Positions 17,824 through 27,715 of a stretch of DNA of 64,000 nucleotides are shown here, piece by piece. Made by a program: the position numbers and the translations under genes. This stretch comes from Pseudomonas asplenii (GTDB taxonomy: Bacteria; Pseudomonadota; Gammaproteobacteria; Pseudomonadales; Pseudomonadaceae). Position 1 is the first letter of the stretch. Each line of letters opens with the position of its first letter. The stretch lies in NCBI RefSeq assembly GCF_001293465.1, contig NZ_JSYZ01000006.1:115570-179569 (forward strand), read 5' to 3'. The notes under the pieces are model-generated. The model saw only the letters and a program-made list of their open reading frames with translations. It did no database searches and was not told the DNA's origin.

Positions 17824-19547
17824 TGCAGCGGCAGCCACTGCCAGTGACCGTCAGGCTCGGTGCCTTCGGGCAGGGTCAGGGCGTATTTGCCGAAGCCGGC
17901 GAGCTTCTGCAGTTTGGGCAGCAGGTGAGTCTGCGCGGCGTTGCGAAATACCGGTTCCATGTCCTGGGGCAGGCTGTCGAGGGTCTCCTGCTTCATCAGT
18001 TGCGCCAGGGAGTCCGGGCCCAGGTAGACCGGCGTCAGCGCATCCCTGGGCACCACGTCCGCCAATGGCGGGAAGTGCTTGTCGAGGGTGCCGAGGGCCT
18101 TGTCCACCAGCTTGTCGTCCAGGGAGAACAACAGGGTCGAGCCGTGCCGTGCCAGGCTCACGCGGAAGAAGGCGCGGCCGGTGATGGCGTCGGGGTTCTC
18201 GGCTTCCTGGGCGGCGTACTGGCCAAAGGTCGAGCTGACCACGCGCTTCCACTGGTGCAGGCTGTCCTTGTTCTGTTCGTCGATCGGGAACAGTCCCCCT
18301 TCGACGTTGCTTTCCCGGGTGCCGACCATGGAGCCGAACAGCTTGCCGAGGTCGGCATCGAGGCTGTCGTTGTCCTTGTTCAGGTTCGCCACCAGCAGCG
18401 GCGTGTACAGGCGCGAATCGGCATACCAGCACAGGCCGGCGGCACCGCTCATGTGTTCGGTGAGTTTCTGCGCGGTGGCCGCGTCGGCGCCGAGCTTGAC
18501 CAGCAGCGGCTGTTGCTGCTCGGCCGCCAGCGGCAGGGCGACGCAGGCGCTGGCACCGACCGGCATGGCCTGCCAGATCGGTTTGAAGTCGAAGTCGGCG
18601 GACTTGTCCTGTTCGTCGAGCGCGAGGAAGCTGTGCCAGCCCTTGTCGTCCATGTCCAGGCGCAGGCCGGCGAAGCTGGGGATAAAGCGCTGATAACCCA
18701 TGGCCAGGACGCTGGAGGCCACCGAGATACGCTGCTTGACGGTTGCTTCACGGGGTTTGAGGCCGAACGCCTCGGGGAACAGCTTGTCGCCCCCCAGCAG
18801 CGCGGCCAGGGCCTGGTTCGACACCTCGCCGGGCGCCACTTCGCTGTCATCGCTGGTCTGCTCGTAGAGGCGATCCGGGTTGGACAGCACCACCAGCTTG
18901 TCGCCACGGGAGGCGAACAGCAGCGCCTTGCTGGCGTTGTAGGCCAGGCGGTAGAGCGCCACGTTGTCGCCGGCGACCTTCAACTCGCCGACCTTGCTCA
19001 ACTGGGTGTCGTCGAGGGCGACATGGGCCAGCGGTTCGAGCAGCTTGGCCAGGCCACCACGGTCCATCACCAGCAGGAAGTCCTTGAGACGGCCATCGGC
19101 GCCACGCCACAGGGCGATGTCGGCCGGCTGGTCGAACAGTTGCTCGATCAGGTTGTCCTGCAGCTTGAGGTCGTGCTCGTAGATGATCCGCCGCAGGCTG
19201 CCGATCAGGCCCAGGCGATCGCCATGGCTCTCGTAGTAGAAGACGAAGTCCTCGGTGAGGGTGTCGCGCAGGAACGGCACGCTGAGCAGGTCCTTGGGCA
19301 ACTGGCTCAGCGACGCGGTTTCCAGCAGCGCGTCCGGGCGGCTGACGCCGAGTTTTTCCAGGGCCAGTTCCGGCACCGGGGCAACCGACTTGTGCTGGAA
19401 AAACCAGCCCAGGCCGCCGACCACCGCACCGGTCACGCACAGCCCGAGCACCAGGCCCAGCCAGCGGCGCGAACCGGCAGTTGGAGGAGTGGCCGGCGCG
19501 GCGGCGGCCGGGGAAGCAGTGTTATCGCTCATGTTCGCAAAGCCCAT
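17808..19547 (-). CDS. DUF2138 membrane-anchored protein (MagB position)
   Basis: A 579-residue protein with a short Ala/Pro-rich N-terminus, one transmembrane segment (about residues 29-50) and a large presumably periplasmic region assigned to DUF2138 (YfaA-like). It keeps the position of magB between the first DUF2135 gene and the DUF1175 gene. The start could be the ATG at 19547, preceded by GGATG, or a second ATG at 19532 (MSDNTAS), which has no clear ribosome binding site. Function is unknown; it probably anchors or organises the macroglobulin complex at the inner membrane, by inference from the operon. Confidence 0.8.
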   Translation of the reverse strand: MGFANMSDNTASPAAAAPATPPTAGSRRWLGLVLGLCVTGAVVGGLGWFFQHKSVAPVPELALEKLGVSRPDALLETASLSQLPKDLLSVPFLRDTLTEDFVFYYESHGDRLGLIGSLRRIIYEHDLKLQDNLIEQLFDQPADIALWRGADGRLKDFLLVMDRGGLAKLLEPLAHVALDDTQLSKVGELKVAGDNVALYRLAYNASKALLFASRGDKLVVLSNPDRLYEQTSDDSEVAPGEVSNQALAALLGGDKLFPEAFGLKPREATVKQRISVASSVLAMGYQRFIPSFAGLRLDMDDKGWHSFLALDEQDKSADFDFKPIWQAMPVGASACVALPLAAEQQQPLLVKLGADAATAQKLTEHMSGAAGLCWYADSRLYTPLLVANLNKDNDSLDADLGKLFGSMVGTRESNVEGGLFPIDEQNKDSLHQWKRVVSSTFGQYAAQEAENPDAITGRAFFRVSLARHGSTLLFSLDDKLVDKALGTLDKHFPPLADVVPRDALTPVYLGPDSLAQLMKQETLDSLPQDMEPVFRNAAQTHLLPKLQKLAGFGKYALTLPEGTEPDGHWQWLPLQWRAM

Positions 19548-19567
19548 TCATCCGTGGAGCGGGATGT

Positions 19568-20359
19568 TCAATAGTTGAAGGTCTTGACCAGCAGCAGGTC
19601 GCCGATGGCGCGCAGCGGTACGGTGAAGCTCTCGCGCTTTTCATCGACGGTGTTCTCGTTGAGCACCAGGTTGATCTGCGAGGTGATGACCTCGTTCTGG
19701 TTGGCTCGCTCGGTAAAGTTATAGCCGTCGCTGGCGCTGTAGTTGCCCCAGTAGTTCACGTAGACCAGGTAGGTGCCGTGCATCGGCGCGGTCATGGTGA
19801 ACATCTCCGGGCCGGGGCCGTCGACGCCGTCGGGATCGAGGCCGCCGCCGTTGGTCAGGCGCGGGTTGGCGTAGAAGGCGTGCTGGCCGTCGGGGGTGAT
19901 GATGTGCAGGTCCAGCTCGGCCTTGGGGTCATCCCAGCCGAGCACCACGCGGATGCGCGCCGGCGTTATCTGCTGGTTGGCTTCGTAGAACTGTACGCGT
20001 TTGAGGGACTTGCCCTGGGCGCTGCGCACCTCGACGCTGTTGGAGCCGGAACCGAAGGCATAGGGGCGCACGAACCGGCCGTTGTCATCGGTGTAGAGAT
20101 TCAGGGGGTTGCCGTTGACCGCCAGGGTATGCGGTTCACGCGGGCCGGAGGGCGGGTTGATCCGCCCTTCGATCGGCGTGCGACTGCGCTGGATGCCACG
20201 GTCGATGGGCGGCGTCGGATAGGCCACCTGCGGCGCATCGCTGCGATCGAGCAGGCCCGAGTAACGCCAGCCGCCGGTCGGCTCCTGCAGCTCGGCCGAG
20301 GGCTCGGCCCAGGCGGTCGCGGCCCAGAGAGCTATCAGCATTGGAAATAACCGGCGCAT
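19568..20359 (-). CDS. DUF2135 periplasmic protein, first gene of the mag-type operon
   Basis: A 263-residue secreted protein (signal peptide ending near AWA at residue 18) with a DUF2135 domain: VVLGWDDPKAELDLHIITP, then GPEMFT and YLVYVNYWG. It is a diverged paralogue of the operon's last gene at 10135-10944. AAGGAGG seven bases before the ATG at 20359 fixes the start; a frame reaching 20377 would place this site inside the gene. As the promoter-proximal gene it follows a 411-base non-coding region that should carry the operon promoter. It occupies the MagA position. Confidence 0.85.
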   Translation of the reverse strand: MRRLFPMLIALWAATAWAEPSAELQEPTGGWRYSGLLDRSDAPQVAYPTPPIDRGIQRSRTPIEGRINPPSGPREPHTLAVNGNPLNLYTDDNGRFVRPYAFGSGSNSVEVRSAQGKSLKRVQFYEANQQITPARIRVVLGWDDPKAELDLHIITPDGQHAFYANPRLTNGGGLDPDGVDGPGPEMFTMTAPMHGTYLVYVNYWGNYSASDGYNFTERANQNEVITSQINLVLNENTVDEKRESFTVPLRAIGDLLLVKTFNY

Positions 20360-20770
20360 CAACAGCCTCCTTGCCATGCATCACGAAACCCTGCGCCCGA
20401 TCCAGACCGGCGCACCCCTGAAACACGAAAAATCAGAAAGAACCTGGCGAGGCAGGTCGGGAAGTCGCAGAGGTTAGCGATTCAGATCTTGTTACACAAT
20501 GGCGGAAAACCGGTATTTACAGGGGCAATCGGCAAATGAGAGATCGTGCACACTCAATGGCCTGGAAGCCCCGCAGAACAAGGCAAAAGGCCACTATCAC
20601 AGACTGTCATGCGTGCCCCAAATCACCCCATGATTCAGGAGGTATGATGGTGCCCGCCAAAAGGCTGCGGACACACCTGATGCCCTCATGATTGGCAACC
20701 CCTCGCATTTGCCCCGCAACCCGCTGTCTGCTAGTGTCGCGCCCGTTGAACGCCTACCGAGATCGCCGCC
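20360..20770. other. Divergent intergenic region between the mag-type operon and xseB
   Basis: No gene is seen in these 411 bases. It separates two outward-facing units and must hold both promoters. No clear sigma-70 box pair was found on the minus strand. TAGTGT about 40 bases before xseB is a weak -10 candidate. Confidence 0.5.
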
Positions 20771-21013
20771 ATGGCCCGCAAAAAAGTTTCCCTGGATTTC
20801 GAACAATCCCTCGCCGATCTGCAGACACTGGTCGAGCGCCTGGAGAACGGCGAGCTGTCGTTGGAAGATTCGTTGACCGCTTTCGAACAGGGCATCCGCC
20901 TGACCCGCGACTGCCAGAACGCCCTGGCCCAGGCCGAGCAGAAGGTACAAATCCTGCTGGAGCGCGACGGCGAACTGGCCGAAGAGCCCTTCGATGCGGA
21001 ACAGCCAGAATGA
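20771..21013 (+). CDS. xseB: Exodeoxyribonuclease VII small subunit
   Basis: An 80-residue protein with the complete XseB family pattern: [33 protein letters not shown] and a helix rich in Gln and Glu. It binds the catalytic subunit XseA to form the single-strand-specific nuclease ExoVII in the cytoplasm. xseA is not in this window. The last codons overlap the ispA start (ATGA), the usual Pseudomonas arrangement with ispA and dxs. Confidence 0.95.
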   Translation: MARKKVSLDFEQSLADLQTLVERLENGELSLEDSLTAFEQGIRLTRDCQNALAQAEQKVQILLERDGELAEEPFDAEQPE

Positions 21014-21897
21014 TCAAAAGCTATCAGGCCGCCTGCCAGGAACGGGTCAACGCCGCCCTGGACACCCTGTTCGTGCCGCCCGGCGCCGGGCTCGCCCGTC
21101 TCTACGAGGCCATGCGCTACAGCGTGATGAACGGCGGCAAGCGGGTACGCCCGCTGCTGGTCTATGCCGCCTGCGAAGCCCTCGGCGGCAAGCCGGAACA
21201 GGCCAACGGCGCCGCCTGCGCCGTTGAACTGATCCACGCCTATTCGCTGGTCCACGACGACCTGCCGGCCATGGACGACGACGATCTGCGTCGCGGCCAG
21301 CCGACCACCCACAAGGCCTTCGACGAGGCCTGTGCGATCCTCGCCGGCGACGGCCTGCAGAGCCTGGCCTTCAGCGCCCTGCTCGACCCGCGCCTGAGCG
21401 ACCTGAACGCCGAGATCCGCCTGTCGATGGTCAACACCCTGGCCCACGCCGCAGGCCCGGCCGGCATGGTCGGCGGCCAGGCCATCGACCTCGGCTCGGT
21501 GGGCCTCAAGCTCGACCAGAAGGCCCTGGAAACCATGCATCGGCACAAGACCGGTGCGCTGATCGAGGCCAGCGTCACCCTCGGCGCCCTGGCCAGCGTC
21601 AACGTGCAGAAGGACGAACTCAAGTCGCTGCAGACCTACGCCCAGGCCATCGGCCTGGCCTTCCAGGTGCAGGACGACATCCTCGACGTCGAAAGCGATA
21701 CCGCCACCCTCGGCAAACGCCAGGGTGCCGACATCGCCCGCGACAAGCCGACCTATCCGGCCCTGCTCGGCCTGGAGGCGGCCAAGGCCTACGCCCTGGA
21801 GCTGCGCGACCAGGCGCTGCACGCCCTGCGACCGTTTGACGCGGCCGCCGAGCCACTGCGCGAGCTGGCCCGCTACATCGTCGAACGGCGCAGCTGA
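21010..21897 (+). CDS. ispA: Farnesyl diphosphate synthase (polyprenyl synthetase)
   Basis: A 295-residue short-chain trans-prenyltransferase that condenses dimethylallyl and geranyl diphosphate with isopentenyl diphosphate to give farnesyl diphosphate. It shows GGKRVRPLL (42-50), the first aspartate-rich motif DDLPAMD (83-89), the GGQAIDL segment and the second motif QDDILD. Length and motifs fit IspA. The start overlaps the xseB stop by four bases. It acts downstream of the DXP pathway opened by the neighbouring dxs. Confidence 0.97.
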   Translation: MIKSYQAACQERVNAALDTLFVPPGAGLARLYEAMRYSVMNGGKRVRPLLVYAACEALGGKPEQANGAACAVELIHAYSLVHDDLPAMDDDDLRRGQPTTHKAFDEACAILAGDGLQSLAFSALLDPRLSDLNAEIRLSMVNTLAHAAGPAGMVGGQAIDLGSVGLKLDQKALETMHRHKTGALIEASVTLGALASVNVQKDELKSLQTYAQAIGLAFQVQDDILDVESDTATLGKRQGADIARDKPTYPALLGLEAAKAYALELRDQALHALRPFDAAAEPLRELARYIVERRS

Positions 21898-22026
21898 CCG
21901 GACGGTCATGCTGGCCTTTCGCACAATCGAAACGCCAGCATCCGACCCGCTGATGCGACATCGCGTGGGCAGCGTGCGCTCCATAAGGTAAACTGCCGCG
22001 TCTTCATACCTATAACGATTCGCCTG

Positions 22027-23925
22027 ATGCCCACGACGTTCCATGAGATTCCCCGCCAGCGCCCGACCACGCCCCTGCTGGACCGTGCCGACACGCCGGC
22101 CGGCCTGCGCCGGTTAGGTGAAGCCGAGCTGGAAACCCTGGCCGATGAACTGCGCCAGGAGCTGCTCTATTCGGTCGGCCAGACCGGCGGGCACTTCGGT
22201 GCCGGGCTTGGCGTCATCGAGCTGACCATCGCGTTGCACTACGTCTTCGATACCCCGGACGACCGGCTGGTATGGGACGTGGGTCACCAGGCGTATCCCC
22301 ACAAGATCCTCACCGGTCGCCGCGCGCAGATGCACACCCTGCGTCAGAAGGACGGCCTGGCCGCCTTCCCGCGCCGCTCGGAGAGCGAGTACGACACCTT
22401 CGGCGTCGGCCACTCCAGCACCTCCATCAGCGCCGCGCTGGGCATGGCCATCGCCGCCCGCCTGCAGAACAGCGAGCGCAAGGCCATCGCGGTGATCGGC
22501 GACGGTGCGTTGACCGCGGGCATGGCCTTCGAGGCGTTGAACCACGCGCCGGAAGTCGACGCCAACATGCTGGTGATCCTCAACGACAACGACATGTCGA
22601 TCTCGCGCAACGTCGGCGGGCTGTCGAACTACCTGGCCAAGATTCTCTCCAGCCGCACCTACGCCAGCATGCGCGAAGGCAGCAAGAAAGTGCTGTCGCG
22701 CCTGCCCGGCGCCTGGGAAATCGCCCGCCGCACCGAAGAATACGCCAAGGGCATGCTGGTACCCGGCACCCTGTTCGAAGAGCTGGGCTGGAACTACATC
22801 GGCCCGATCGACGGCCACGACCTGCCGACCCTGATCGCCACCCTGCGCAACATGCGCGACCTCAAGGGCCCGCAGTTCCTGCACGTGGTGACCAAGAAGG
22901 GCAAGGGCTTCGCCCCGGCCGAAATCGACCCGATCGGCTACCACGCGATCACCAAGCTCGAGCCGCTCGACGCCCCCGCCGCCGCGCCGAAGAAGCCCAG
23001 CGGGCCGAAGTACTCCGCGGTGTTCGGCGAATGGCTGTGCGACATGGCCGCCGCCGACCCCCGCCTGGTCGGCATTACGCCGGCAATGAAGGAAGGCTCC
23101 GACCTGGTGGCCTTCAGCGAGCGTTTCCCGCTGCGCTACTTCGACGTGGCGATCGCCGAACAGCATGCGGTGACCTTCGCCGCCGGCATGGCCTGCGAAG
23201 GCGCCAAGCCGGTGGTGGCGATCTATTCGACCTTCCTGCAGCGCGGTTATGACCAACTGGTGCATGACGTGGCGGTGCAGAACCTCGACGTGCTATTCGC
23301 CATCGACCGCGCCGGCCTGGTCGGCGAAGACGGGCCGACCCACGCCGGCAGCTTCGACCTGTCGTACCTGCGCTGCATCCCCGGCATGCTGGTGATGACG
23401 CCGAGCGACGAGAACGAACTGCGCAAGATGCTCAGCACCGGCCACCTGTACAACGGCCCGGCGGCCGTGCGCTACCCGCGTGGCAGCGGTCCGAACGCGA
23501 CCATCGAGAAGAACCTCGAACCGATCGAGATCGGCAAGGGCGTGGTGCGCCGCCGCGGCAGCAAGGTCGCCCTGCTGGTGTTCGGCGTGCAACTGGCGCA
23601 AGCGCTGGTGGTGGCCGAGAAACTGGATGCGACCGTGGTCGACATGCGTTTCGTCAAACCGCTGGACGAGGCGCTGGTCCGCGAGGTCGCCAGCAGCCAC
23701 GAGTTGCTGGTGACCATCGAGGAAAACGCCATCATGGGTGGCGCCGGTGCGGCGGTCAGCGAGTTCCTGGCACAGGACAACCTGCTCAAGCCGATCCTGC
23801 ACCTGGGCTTGCCGGACGCCTACGTCGAGCATGCGAAGCCGGCGCAGATGCTGGCCGAGTGCGGGCTGGATGTGGCGGGGATCGAGGCTTCGGTCACCGA
23901 GCGGATGAAGCTGCTCGGCCTGTAA
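22027..23925 (+). CDS. dxs: 1-deoxy-D-xylulose-5-phosphate synthase
   Basis: A 632-residue thiamine-diphosphate enzyme that joins pyruvate and glyceraldehyde 3-phosphate, the first step of the methylerythritol phosphate route to isoprenoids. It contains the GDG...N cofactor motif ([17 protein letters not shown], then NDNDMSIS), the catalytic acidic segment VAIAEQHAV and the transketolase C-terminal domain. The length is that of E. coli Dxs. A 129-base gap from ispA leaves room for its own promoter, but co-transcription is also likely. A REP pair follows the stop. Confidence 0.97.
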   Translation: MPTTFHEIPRQRPTTPLLDRADTPAGLRRLGEAELETLADELRQELLYSVGQTGGHFGAGLGVIELTIALHYVFDTPDDRLVWDVGHQAYPHKILTGRRAQMHTLRQKDGLAAFPRRSESEYDTFGVGHSSTSISAALGMAIAARLQNSERKAIAVIGDGALTAGMAFEALNHAPEVDANMLVILNDNDMSISRNVGGLSNYLAKILSSRTYASMREGSKKVLSRLPGAWEIARRTEEYAKGMLVPGTLFEELGWNYIGPIDGHDLPTLIATLRNMRDLKGPQFLHVVTKKGKGFAPAEIDPIGYHAITKLEPLDAPAAAPKKPSGPKYSAVFGEWLCDMAAADPRLVGITPAMKEGSDLVAFSERFPLRYFDVAIAEQHAVTFAAGMACEGAKPVVAIYSTFLQRGYDQLVHDVAVQNLDVLFAIDRAGLVGEDGPTHAGSFDLSYLRCIPGMLVMTPSDENELRKMLSTGHLYNGPAAVRYPRGSGPNATIEKNLEPIEIGKGVVRRRGSKVALLVFGVQLAQALVVAEKLDATVVDMRFVKPLDEALVREVASSHELLVTIEENAIMGGAGAAVSEFLAQDNLLKPILHLGLPDAYVEHAKPAQMLAECGLDVAGIEASVTERMKLLGL

Positions 23926-23950
23926 GCCAAGTGGAATGGTGGGCGGCCCC

Positions 23951-24032
23951 TTCGCGGGCAAGCCCGCTCCCACGGAAAAGCCCTCACGCCATCGAAAGCC
24001 CCGCCCTTGCGGGAGTGGGCTTGCCCGCGAAT
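23951..24032. repeat. Inverted pair of REP elements
   Basis: CGCGGGCAAGCCCGCTCCC (from 23953) and its reverse-oriented copy GGGAGTGGGCTTGCCCGCGA (24011-24030) face each other across about 37 bases. This is the REP-doublet arrangement common in Pseudomonas. It lies between the convergent ends of dxs and the BtuF remnant and could act as an mRNA-stabilising hairpin. Confidence 0.88.
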
Positions 24033-24046
24033 GCAGCCACCGCGCG

Positions 24047-24318
24047 CTACCGCCCCGGTACCATCACCGCACACAAGCGAGCCACCGCCTCGACCATCCG
24101 CCCACTGGGCCGCTCCAGCCCCTTGTCCGGCACCTGCACCAACCGCCCTTACCGCACCGCCGCCAACTGCGGCCAGGCCTTCCAGGCATCGAGCTGAGCC
24201 TGGTTGCTCGCCAGGATCACCTGCGGATCACGCTGCAAGACCGCCTCAAGCTGACCCGTGGCGCAGCGCCAGCCGACATCACAACGGCCAGCAGCAACAC
24301 CGCCAGCCAGCGTCCCAT
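24047..24318 (-). pseudogene. Remnant of a BtuF-like cobalamin-binding protein gene
   Basis: The minus strand reads [20 protein letters not shown], a signal peptide, then shifts directly into the C-terminal part of a cobalamin-binding protein: GQLEAVLQRDPQVILASNQA followed by LDAWKAWPQLAAVR. After an in-frame stop the sequence resumes in another frame as LVQVPDKGLERPSGRMVEAV. Only about 90 of the usual 250-plus codons remain, so the middle has been deleted and a small frameshift follows. Its start overlaps the stop of the upstream membrane-protein gene as TGATG. An intact periplasmic cobalamin-binding gene lies in this position in related Pseudomonas, from general knowledge of the locus. The remnant should be non-functional. 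Confidence 0.78.
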
Positions 24319-24737
24319 CAGCCGAGTTGGCGCGGAATGCGGTAGAGGTAGAACAGCAGCACGGTGGACAGCACCAGCAGAATCAGCGGCACCGCCTCCA
24401 GGCCGACGAACACCGCCAGGGTGCCGATCCAGGTCGGCAGGGCCGCGATCACCAGAGCCTTGCGCCGGACGTTGGCCAGCGTGATCCAGGCCGCCGGTTC
24501 CTCAGGGGTGTCCAGCGCCTTCTCGGTGGCGATCAACGCATGCTTGTAGCCGCCGAAAAACCGCAGGCTGATGAACATCGAAGCGATACCGGCAATGAAC
24601 AACGGCATCGCCAGCACCGGCAGCACCGGTTCCGTCTGGCCAAAGGTCCAGTTGGCGACGAACAGCGGCAGGACCGTCAGCAGCAATTGCTTGTACCAGC
24701 CGAAGGCGAGCCGCCGTTTCACCTGCCCGCGAGTCAC
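24318..24737 (-). CDS. Small conserved inner-membrane protein
   Basis: A 139-residue protein with about four hydrophobic segments (around residues 18-30, 38-60, 90-108 and 112-132) and a basic N-terminus. I do not recognise a functional family; homologues next to ribA in Pseudomonas are often labelled as transporters without evidence. Its start overlaps the ribA stop by four bases and its stop overlaps the start of the decayed BtuF gene, so it belonged to a ribA operon. Confidence 0.75.
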   Translation of the reverse strand: MTRGQVKRRLAFGWYKQLLLTVLPLFVANWTFGQTEPVLPVLAMPLFIAGIASMFISLRFFGGYKHALIATEKALDTPEEPAAWITLANVRRKALVIAALPTWIGTLAVFVGLEAVPLILLVLSTVLLFYLYRIPRQLG

Positions 24738-25351
24738 GCCGGGTCGGCCTCGCTCTGGTGCTCGTTGCCCATCATGTGGCCGAGCTTGCCGGCCTTGGTG
24801 GCCAGGTAGAGCCGGTTGTGCGGGTTGTGCCCGGTGTGCAGCGGCACCCGCTCGGCCACGGTGATACCCATGTCGGTCAACGCCTTGACCTTGCGCGGGT
24901 TGTTGGTCATCAGCCGCAGGGACTGGATGCCCAGGTGTTCGAGCATCGGCCGACAGATCGCATAGTCACGCTGGTCAGCGGCAAAACCCAGGCGCTCGTT
25001 GGCCTCGACCGTGTCGGCGCCACCGTCCTGCAACTCGTAGGCGCGGATCTTGTTCATCAGGCCGATACCCCGACCTTCCTGGCGCAGGTAGAGCAACACG
25101 CCACGGCCTTCACGGGCAATCGCCTGCAGGGCGGCTTCCAGTTGCGAACCACAGTCGCAACGCTGGCTGAACAAGGCATCGCCGGTCAGGCATTCGGAAT
25201 GCACGCGGCCAAGCACCGGTGCGCCATCGGCCACATCCCCGAGCGTCAGCACGACATGTTCACGACCGGTGGCTTCCTCGAGAAAACCGTTCATGGTGAA
25301 AGTCGCGAAGGGGGTAGGCAGTTTGGAGGCAGCGACAAAAACGACAGGCAC
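24734..25351 (-). CDS. ribA: GTP cyclohydrolase II
   Basis: This 205-residue enzyme opens GTP to the pyrimidine precursor of riboflavin, releasing formate and pyrophosphate. Zinc ligands Cys54, Cys65 and Cys67 are all present in [19 protein letters not shown], and [11 protein letters not shown] provides the catalytic segment. The GTG at 25351 is chosen because AGGAG lies six bases before it and the length then matches E. coli RibA; a longer ATG frame starts at 25399. Separate ribA is needed because the RibB protein at 28781-29872 lacks a working GTP cyclohydrolase domain. Confidence 0.95.
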   Translation of the reverse strand: MPVVFVAASKLPTPFATFTMNGFLEEATGREHVVLTLGDVADGAPVLGRVHSECLTGDALFSQRCDCGSQLEAALQAIAREGRGVLLYLRQEGRGIGLMNKIRAYELQDGGADTVEANERLGFAADQRDYAICRPMLEHLGIQSLRLMTNNPRKVKALTDMGITVAERVPLHTGHNPHNRLYLATKAGKLGHMMGNEHQSEADPA

Positions 25352-25450
25352 CCTGTGCTCCTGATCAGTATGAAGGCTGGAAATTCGCGGTTGCGACATT
25401 GTAACAGGAGGTTCCTACAGACGCTTAGGCCGATTTGTCCATGATAACTA

Positions 25451-26221
25451 TCAATAAGTTTGATCGGTCACAGCCGGAAACTTTCCGCTTTCGAACGGGT
25501 AGGGTTGCTTCCAGTGCTCGAATATCCTGCGCAGGCCACCCGCCTTGACCAGCTCGGTCATGCGCTGATCATACAATGCCAGCAGCGCCCGCCCCCGCTC
25601 GTTGTCGGCGAAGCCGAGGTAGAGTGGCAGTTCCACCAGGTGGGTATTACGGAACAGTTTGGGATCCTCGGCCTGCCCGAGTACAGATTCGACCTCGGTC
25701 AACGCATCGATATAGAAATCGACCCGATCGTGCTGCAGCATCGACAGGATCCCGTCACGCCGCTGGATCTCGTTGAAGTCGCGCACGTTGGGCAGGTACT
25801 TCTGGTACTTGTAGCCACGCACCCAGGCCAGGCGATAGCTGCCGAGGTTCTCCAGGGTGGGCACCGGCTTGCTGGCCAGGCCCACGGCATAGATGTGATC
25901 GGTATCGTAGTTCCAGCGCGGGTACAGGGCCCCACTGATTTCCTGGCTGTAGGAGCCCACCCAGGCATCCGCCTCGCCGCGCTCCACCAGCCCCACCGAA
26001 CGCACGTACGGCTCACTGCGAATCTCGACCTTGATCCCTTGCGGCTCGAACACCTCGCGCAGCACGTCCCAGGCCAGCCCGCTGCCATCGGCATTGGTGT
26101 AGTCGGCCCACTCCTCGCTGACCAGGCGGACCTGCGCCGGCAAGCCAGCGACCTCCTGCGCCCTGAGCAACGGGCTGAGCAGCACCAGCGCAAGCAGGCC
26201 CCACAAACGCAAGCCGGACAT
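25451..26221 (-). CDS. Periplasmic solute-binding protein (SBP-3-like)
   Basis: A 256-residue secreted protein with a signal peptide (about residues 1-21) and the layout of an extracellular solute-binding family 3 protein, including AWDVLREVF, EIRSEPYVRSVGLVERGEAD and a C-terminal ALLALYDQRM. No transporter permease or ATPase gene lies nearby, and some such proteins act as sensors rather than transporters. The substrate is unknown. The ATG at 26221 is preceded by TGAGGA. It sits ten bases after pgpA and is probably read with the thiL-pgpA unit. Confidence 0.8.
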   Translation of the reverse strand: MSGLRLWGLLALVLLSPLLRAQEVAGLPAQVRLVSEEWADYTNADGSGLAWDVLREVFEPQGIKVEIRSEPYVRSVGLVERGEADAWVGSYSQEISGALYPRWNYDTDHIYAVGLASKPVPTLENLGSYRLAWVRGYKYQKYLPNVRDFNEIQRRDGILSMLQHDRVDFYIDALTEVESVLGQAEDPKLFRNTHLVELPLYLGFADNERGRALLALYDQRMTELVKAGGLRRIFEHWKQPYPFESGKFPAVTDQTY

Positions 26222-26231
26222 AGTCAATTCC

Positions 26232-26735
26232 TCAGGTGAAGAGATGCACCAGTCCCTGCATGGCCAGCCAGGCGAACACCCCGGCCAGAACGTCATCGAG
26301 CATGATCCCGACCCCGCCGTGCACATGCCGGTCGATCCAGCGGATCGGCCAGGGCTTGAGGATGTCGAAGAAGCGGAACATCAGGAAGCCCGCCAGCAAC
26401 CAGTACCAGCCCTGCGGCACCAGCCACAGGGTGATCCACATGCCGACCATCTCGTCCCAGACGATGCCTTCGTGGTCATGCACCCGCAGGTCGTCGGCGA
26501 CCTTGCCGCACAGCCAGAAGCCGAACAGCATGGTGATGCCGAGCATCAGCCAGTAGCCCCAGTCCGGCAGCATCTGCCACAACGGTATAAAGGGTAGCGC
26601 AACCAGCGAACCCCAGGTACCCGGGGCCTTGGGCAAGGTTCCGGAGCCGAAGCCGAACGCCAGGAAATGCCAGGGGTTGCGCCACACCGACGGTGGCACG
26701 AACTCGGCGGGAACCTGTTTGGGATGATCTGTCAC
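26232..26735 (-). CDS. pgpA: Phosphatidylglycerophosphatase A
   Basis: A 167-residue membrane enzyme that dephosphorylates phosphatidylglycerophosphate to phosphatidylglycerol. The family motifs are visible: FGSGTLPKAPGTWGS near residue 29, the acidic IVWDEMVGMW, FRFFDILKPWPI and a GGVGIMLDDVLAG loop near the C-terminus. Three or four hydrophobic segments surround these. It overlaps thiL by four bases (ATGA). Confidence 0.95.
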   Translation of the reverse strand: MTDHPKQVPAEFVPPSVWRNPWHFLAFGFGSGTLPKAPGTWGSLVALPFIPLWQMLPDWGYWLMLGITMLFGFWLCGKVADDLRVHDHEGIVWDEMVGMWITLWLVPQGWYWLLAGFLMFRFFDILKPWPIRWIDRHVHGGVGIMLDDVLAGVFAWLAMQGLVHLFT

Positions 26736-27697
26736 GGCGTCTCCGGAAAATGTTGATAACCGCGGACTCGCGGGGTGATGTCCTGGCCATCGGCCGCCAG
26801 CAGGGCAACGCCCTGCCCGGCGACCACGCGCCCGACCACCCGGACCGAGTCATGGCCGAGCAACAGCGCGGGCAGCTCGGCGGGAGGCAGGGTGAATGCC
26901 AGGACATAGTCGTCACCGCCACTGAGCGCCGCCTCCCAGGCCGCCGCCTGGCCGAGAAAGCCCAGCAGTGACGGGGACAACGGCAGCTTTTCACGTTCGA
27001 CCAGCAAACGCACGCCGGATGCCGCCGCGATATGTCCGCAATCGGCCAAAAGGCCGTCGGAAATATCCAGCGCCGCGCTGGCCTTGCCGCGCAAGGCCAG
27101 CCCCAGTTCGAACTGCGGCCGGGGCGACCAGTAGTGGGCCAGCAATGGCTCGGCCAACGCCGGCTCGGCACTCCGCTGGCCGAGCACCAGCGGCAAGGCG
27201 CCGGCAGCATTGCCCAGGTCGCCCCCCACGCAGAGCAGGTCGCCGACTTGCGCGCCGCTACGGGTCAGCGCCTGGCCGACGGGCACCCGGCCGAACACCG
27301 TCAGCGTCAGGCTCAGGGGACCACGGGTGGTATCGCCGCCGACCAGGCGCAACCCGCACTGGCGGGCCATCCGGTCCAGCCCGCGGGCGAACGCCTGCAG
27401 CCAGTCGACATCGTTGTGCGGCAGGGTCAGGGCCAGGGTGAAGGCCACCGGCGTCGCGCCCATGGCGGCCAGGTCGCTGGCGGCCACGGCCAGGGCACGC
27501 TGCCCGAGCAGGAAAGCATCGCAGGGATCGGCGAAGTGCACACCGGCCACCAGGGTGTCGGTGGAAATCGCCCATTGCTCCCCGACGGGGACATCGAGCA
27601 GGGCGCAGTCGTCGCCGATGCCCAACGCAACACCTTCGCCGGCCTGCGCACAGGGCGCGGCGGCAAAGAAATTGCGGATCAGCTCGAACTCACCCAT
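26732..27697 (-). CDS. thiL: Thiamine-monophosphate kinase
   Basis: A 321-residue AIR-synthase-fold kinase that phosphorylates thiamine monophosphate to the coenzyme thiamine diphosphate. It has the N-terminal GEFELI start, the metal- and nucleotide-binding IGDDCALL and STDTLVAGVHF segments, and the GGDDYVLAFT motif in the C-terminal half. It sits between nusB and pgpA as in many gammaproteobacteria. Its product is the cofactor of Dxs encoded in the same window. Confidence 0.96.
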   Translation of the reverse strand: MGEFELIRNFFAAAPCAQAGEGVALGIGDDCALLDVPVGEQWAISTDTLVAGVHFADPCDAFLLGQRALAVAASDLAAMGATPVAFTLALTLPHNDVDWLQAFARGLDRMARQCGLRLVGGDTTRGPLSLTLTVFGRVPVGQALTRSGAQVGDLLCVGGDLGNAAGALPLVLGQRSAEPALAEPLLAHYWSPRPQFELGLALRGKASAALDISDGLLADCGHIAAASGVRLLVEREKLPLSPSLLGFLGQAAAWEAALSGGDDYVLAFTLPPAELPALLLGHDSVRVVGRVVAGQGVALLAADGQDITPRVRGYQHFPETP

Positions 27698-27715
27698 GGG
27701 AGAAGCAAGCGCCGG

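Noticed and set aside
23951..24032. Inverted repeats as ends of an insertion sequence
   Set aside because: There is no transposase gene or target duplication, and the words match REP elements found elsewhere in the window.
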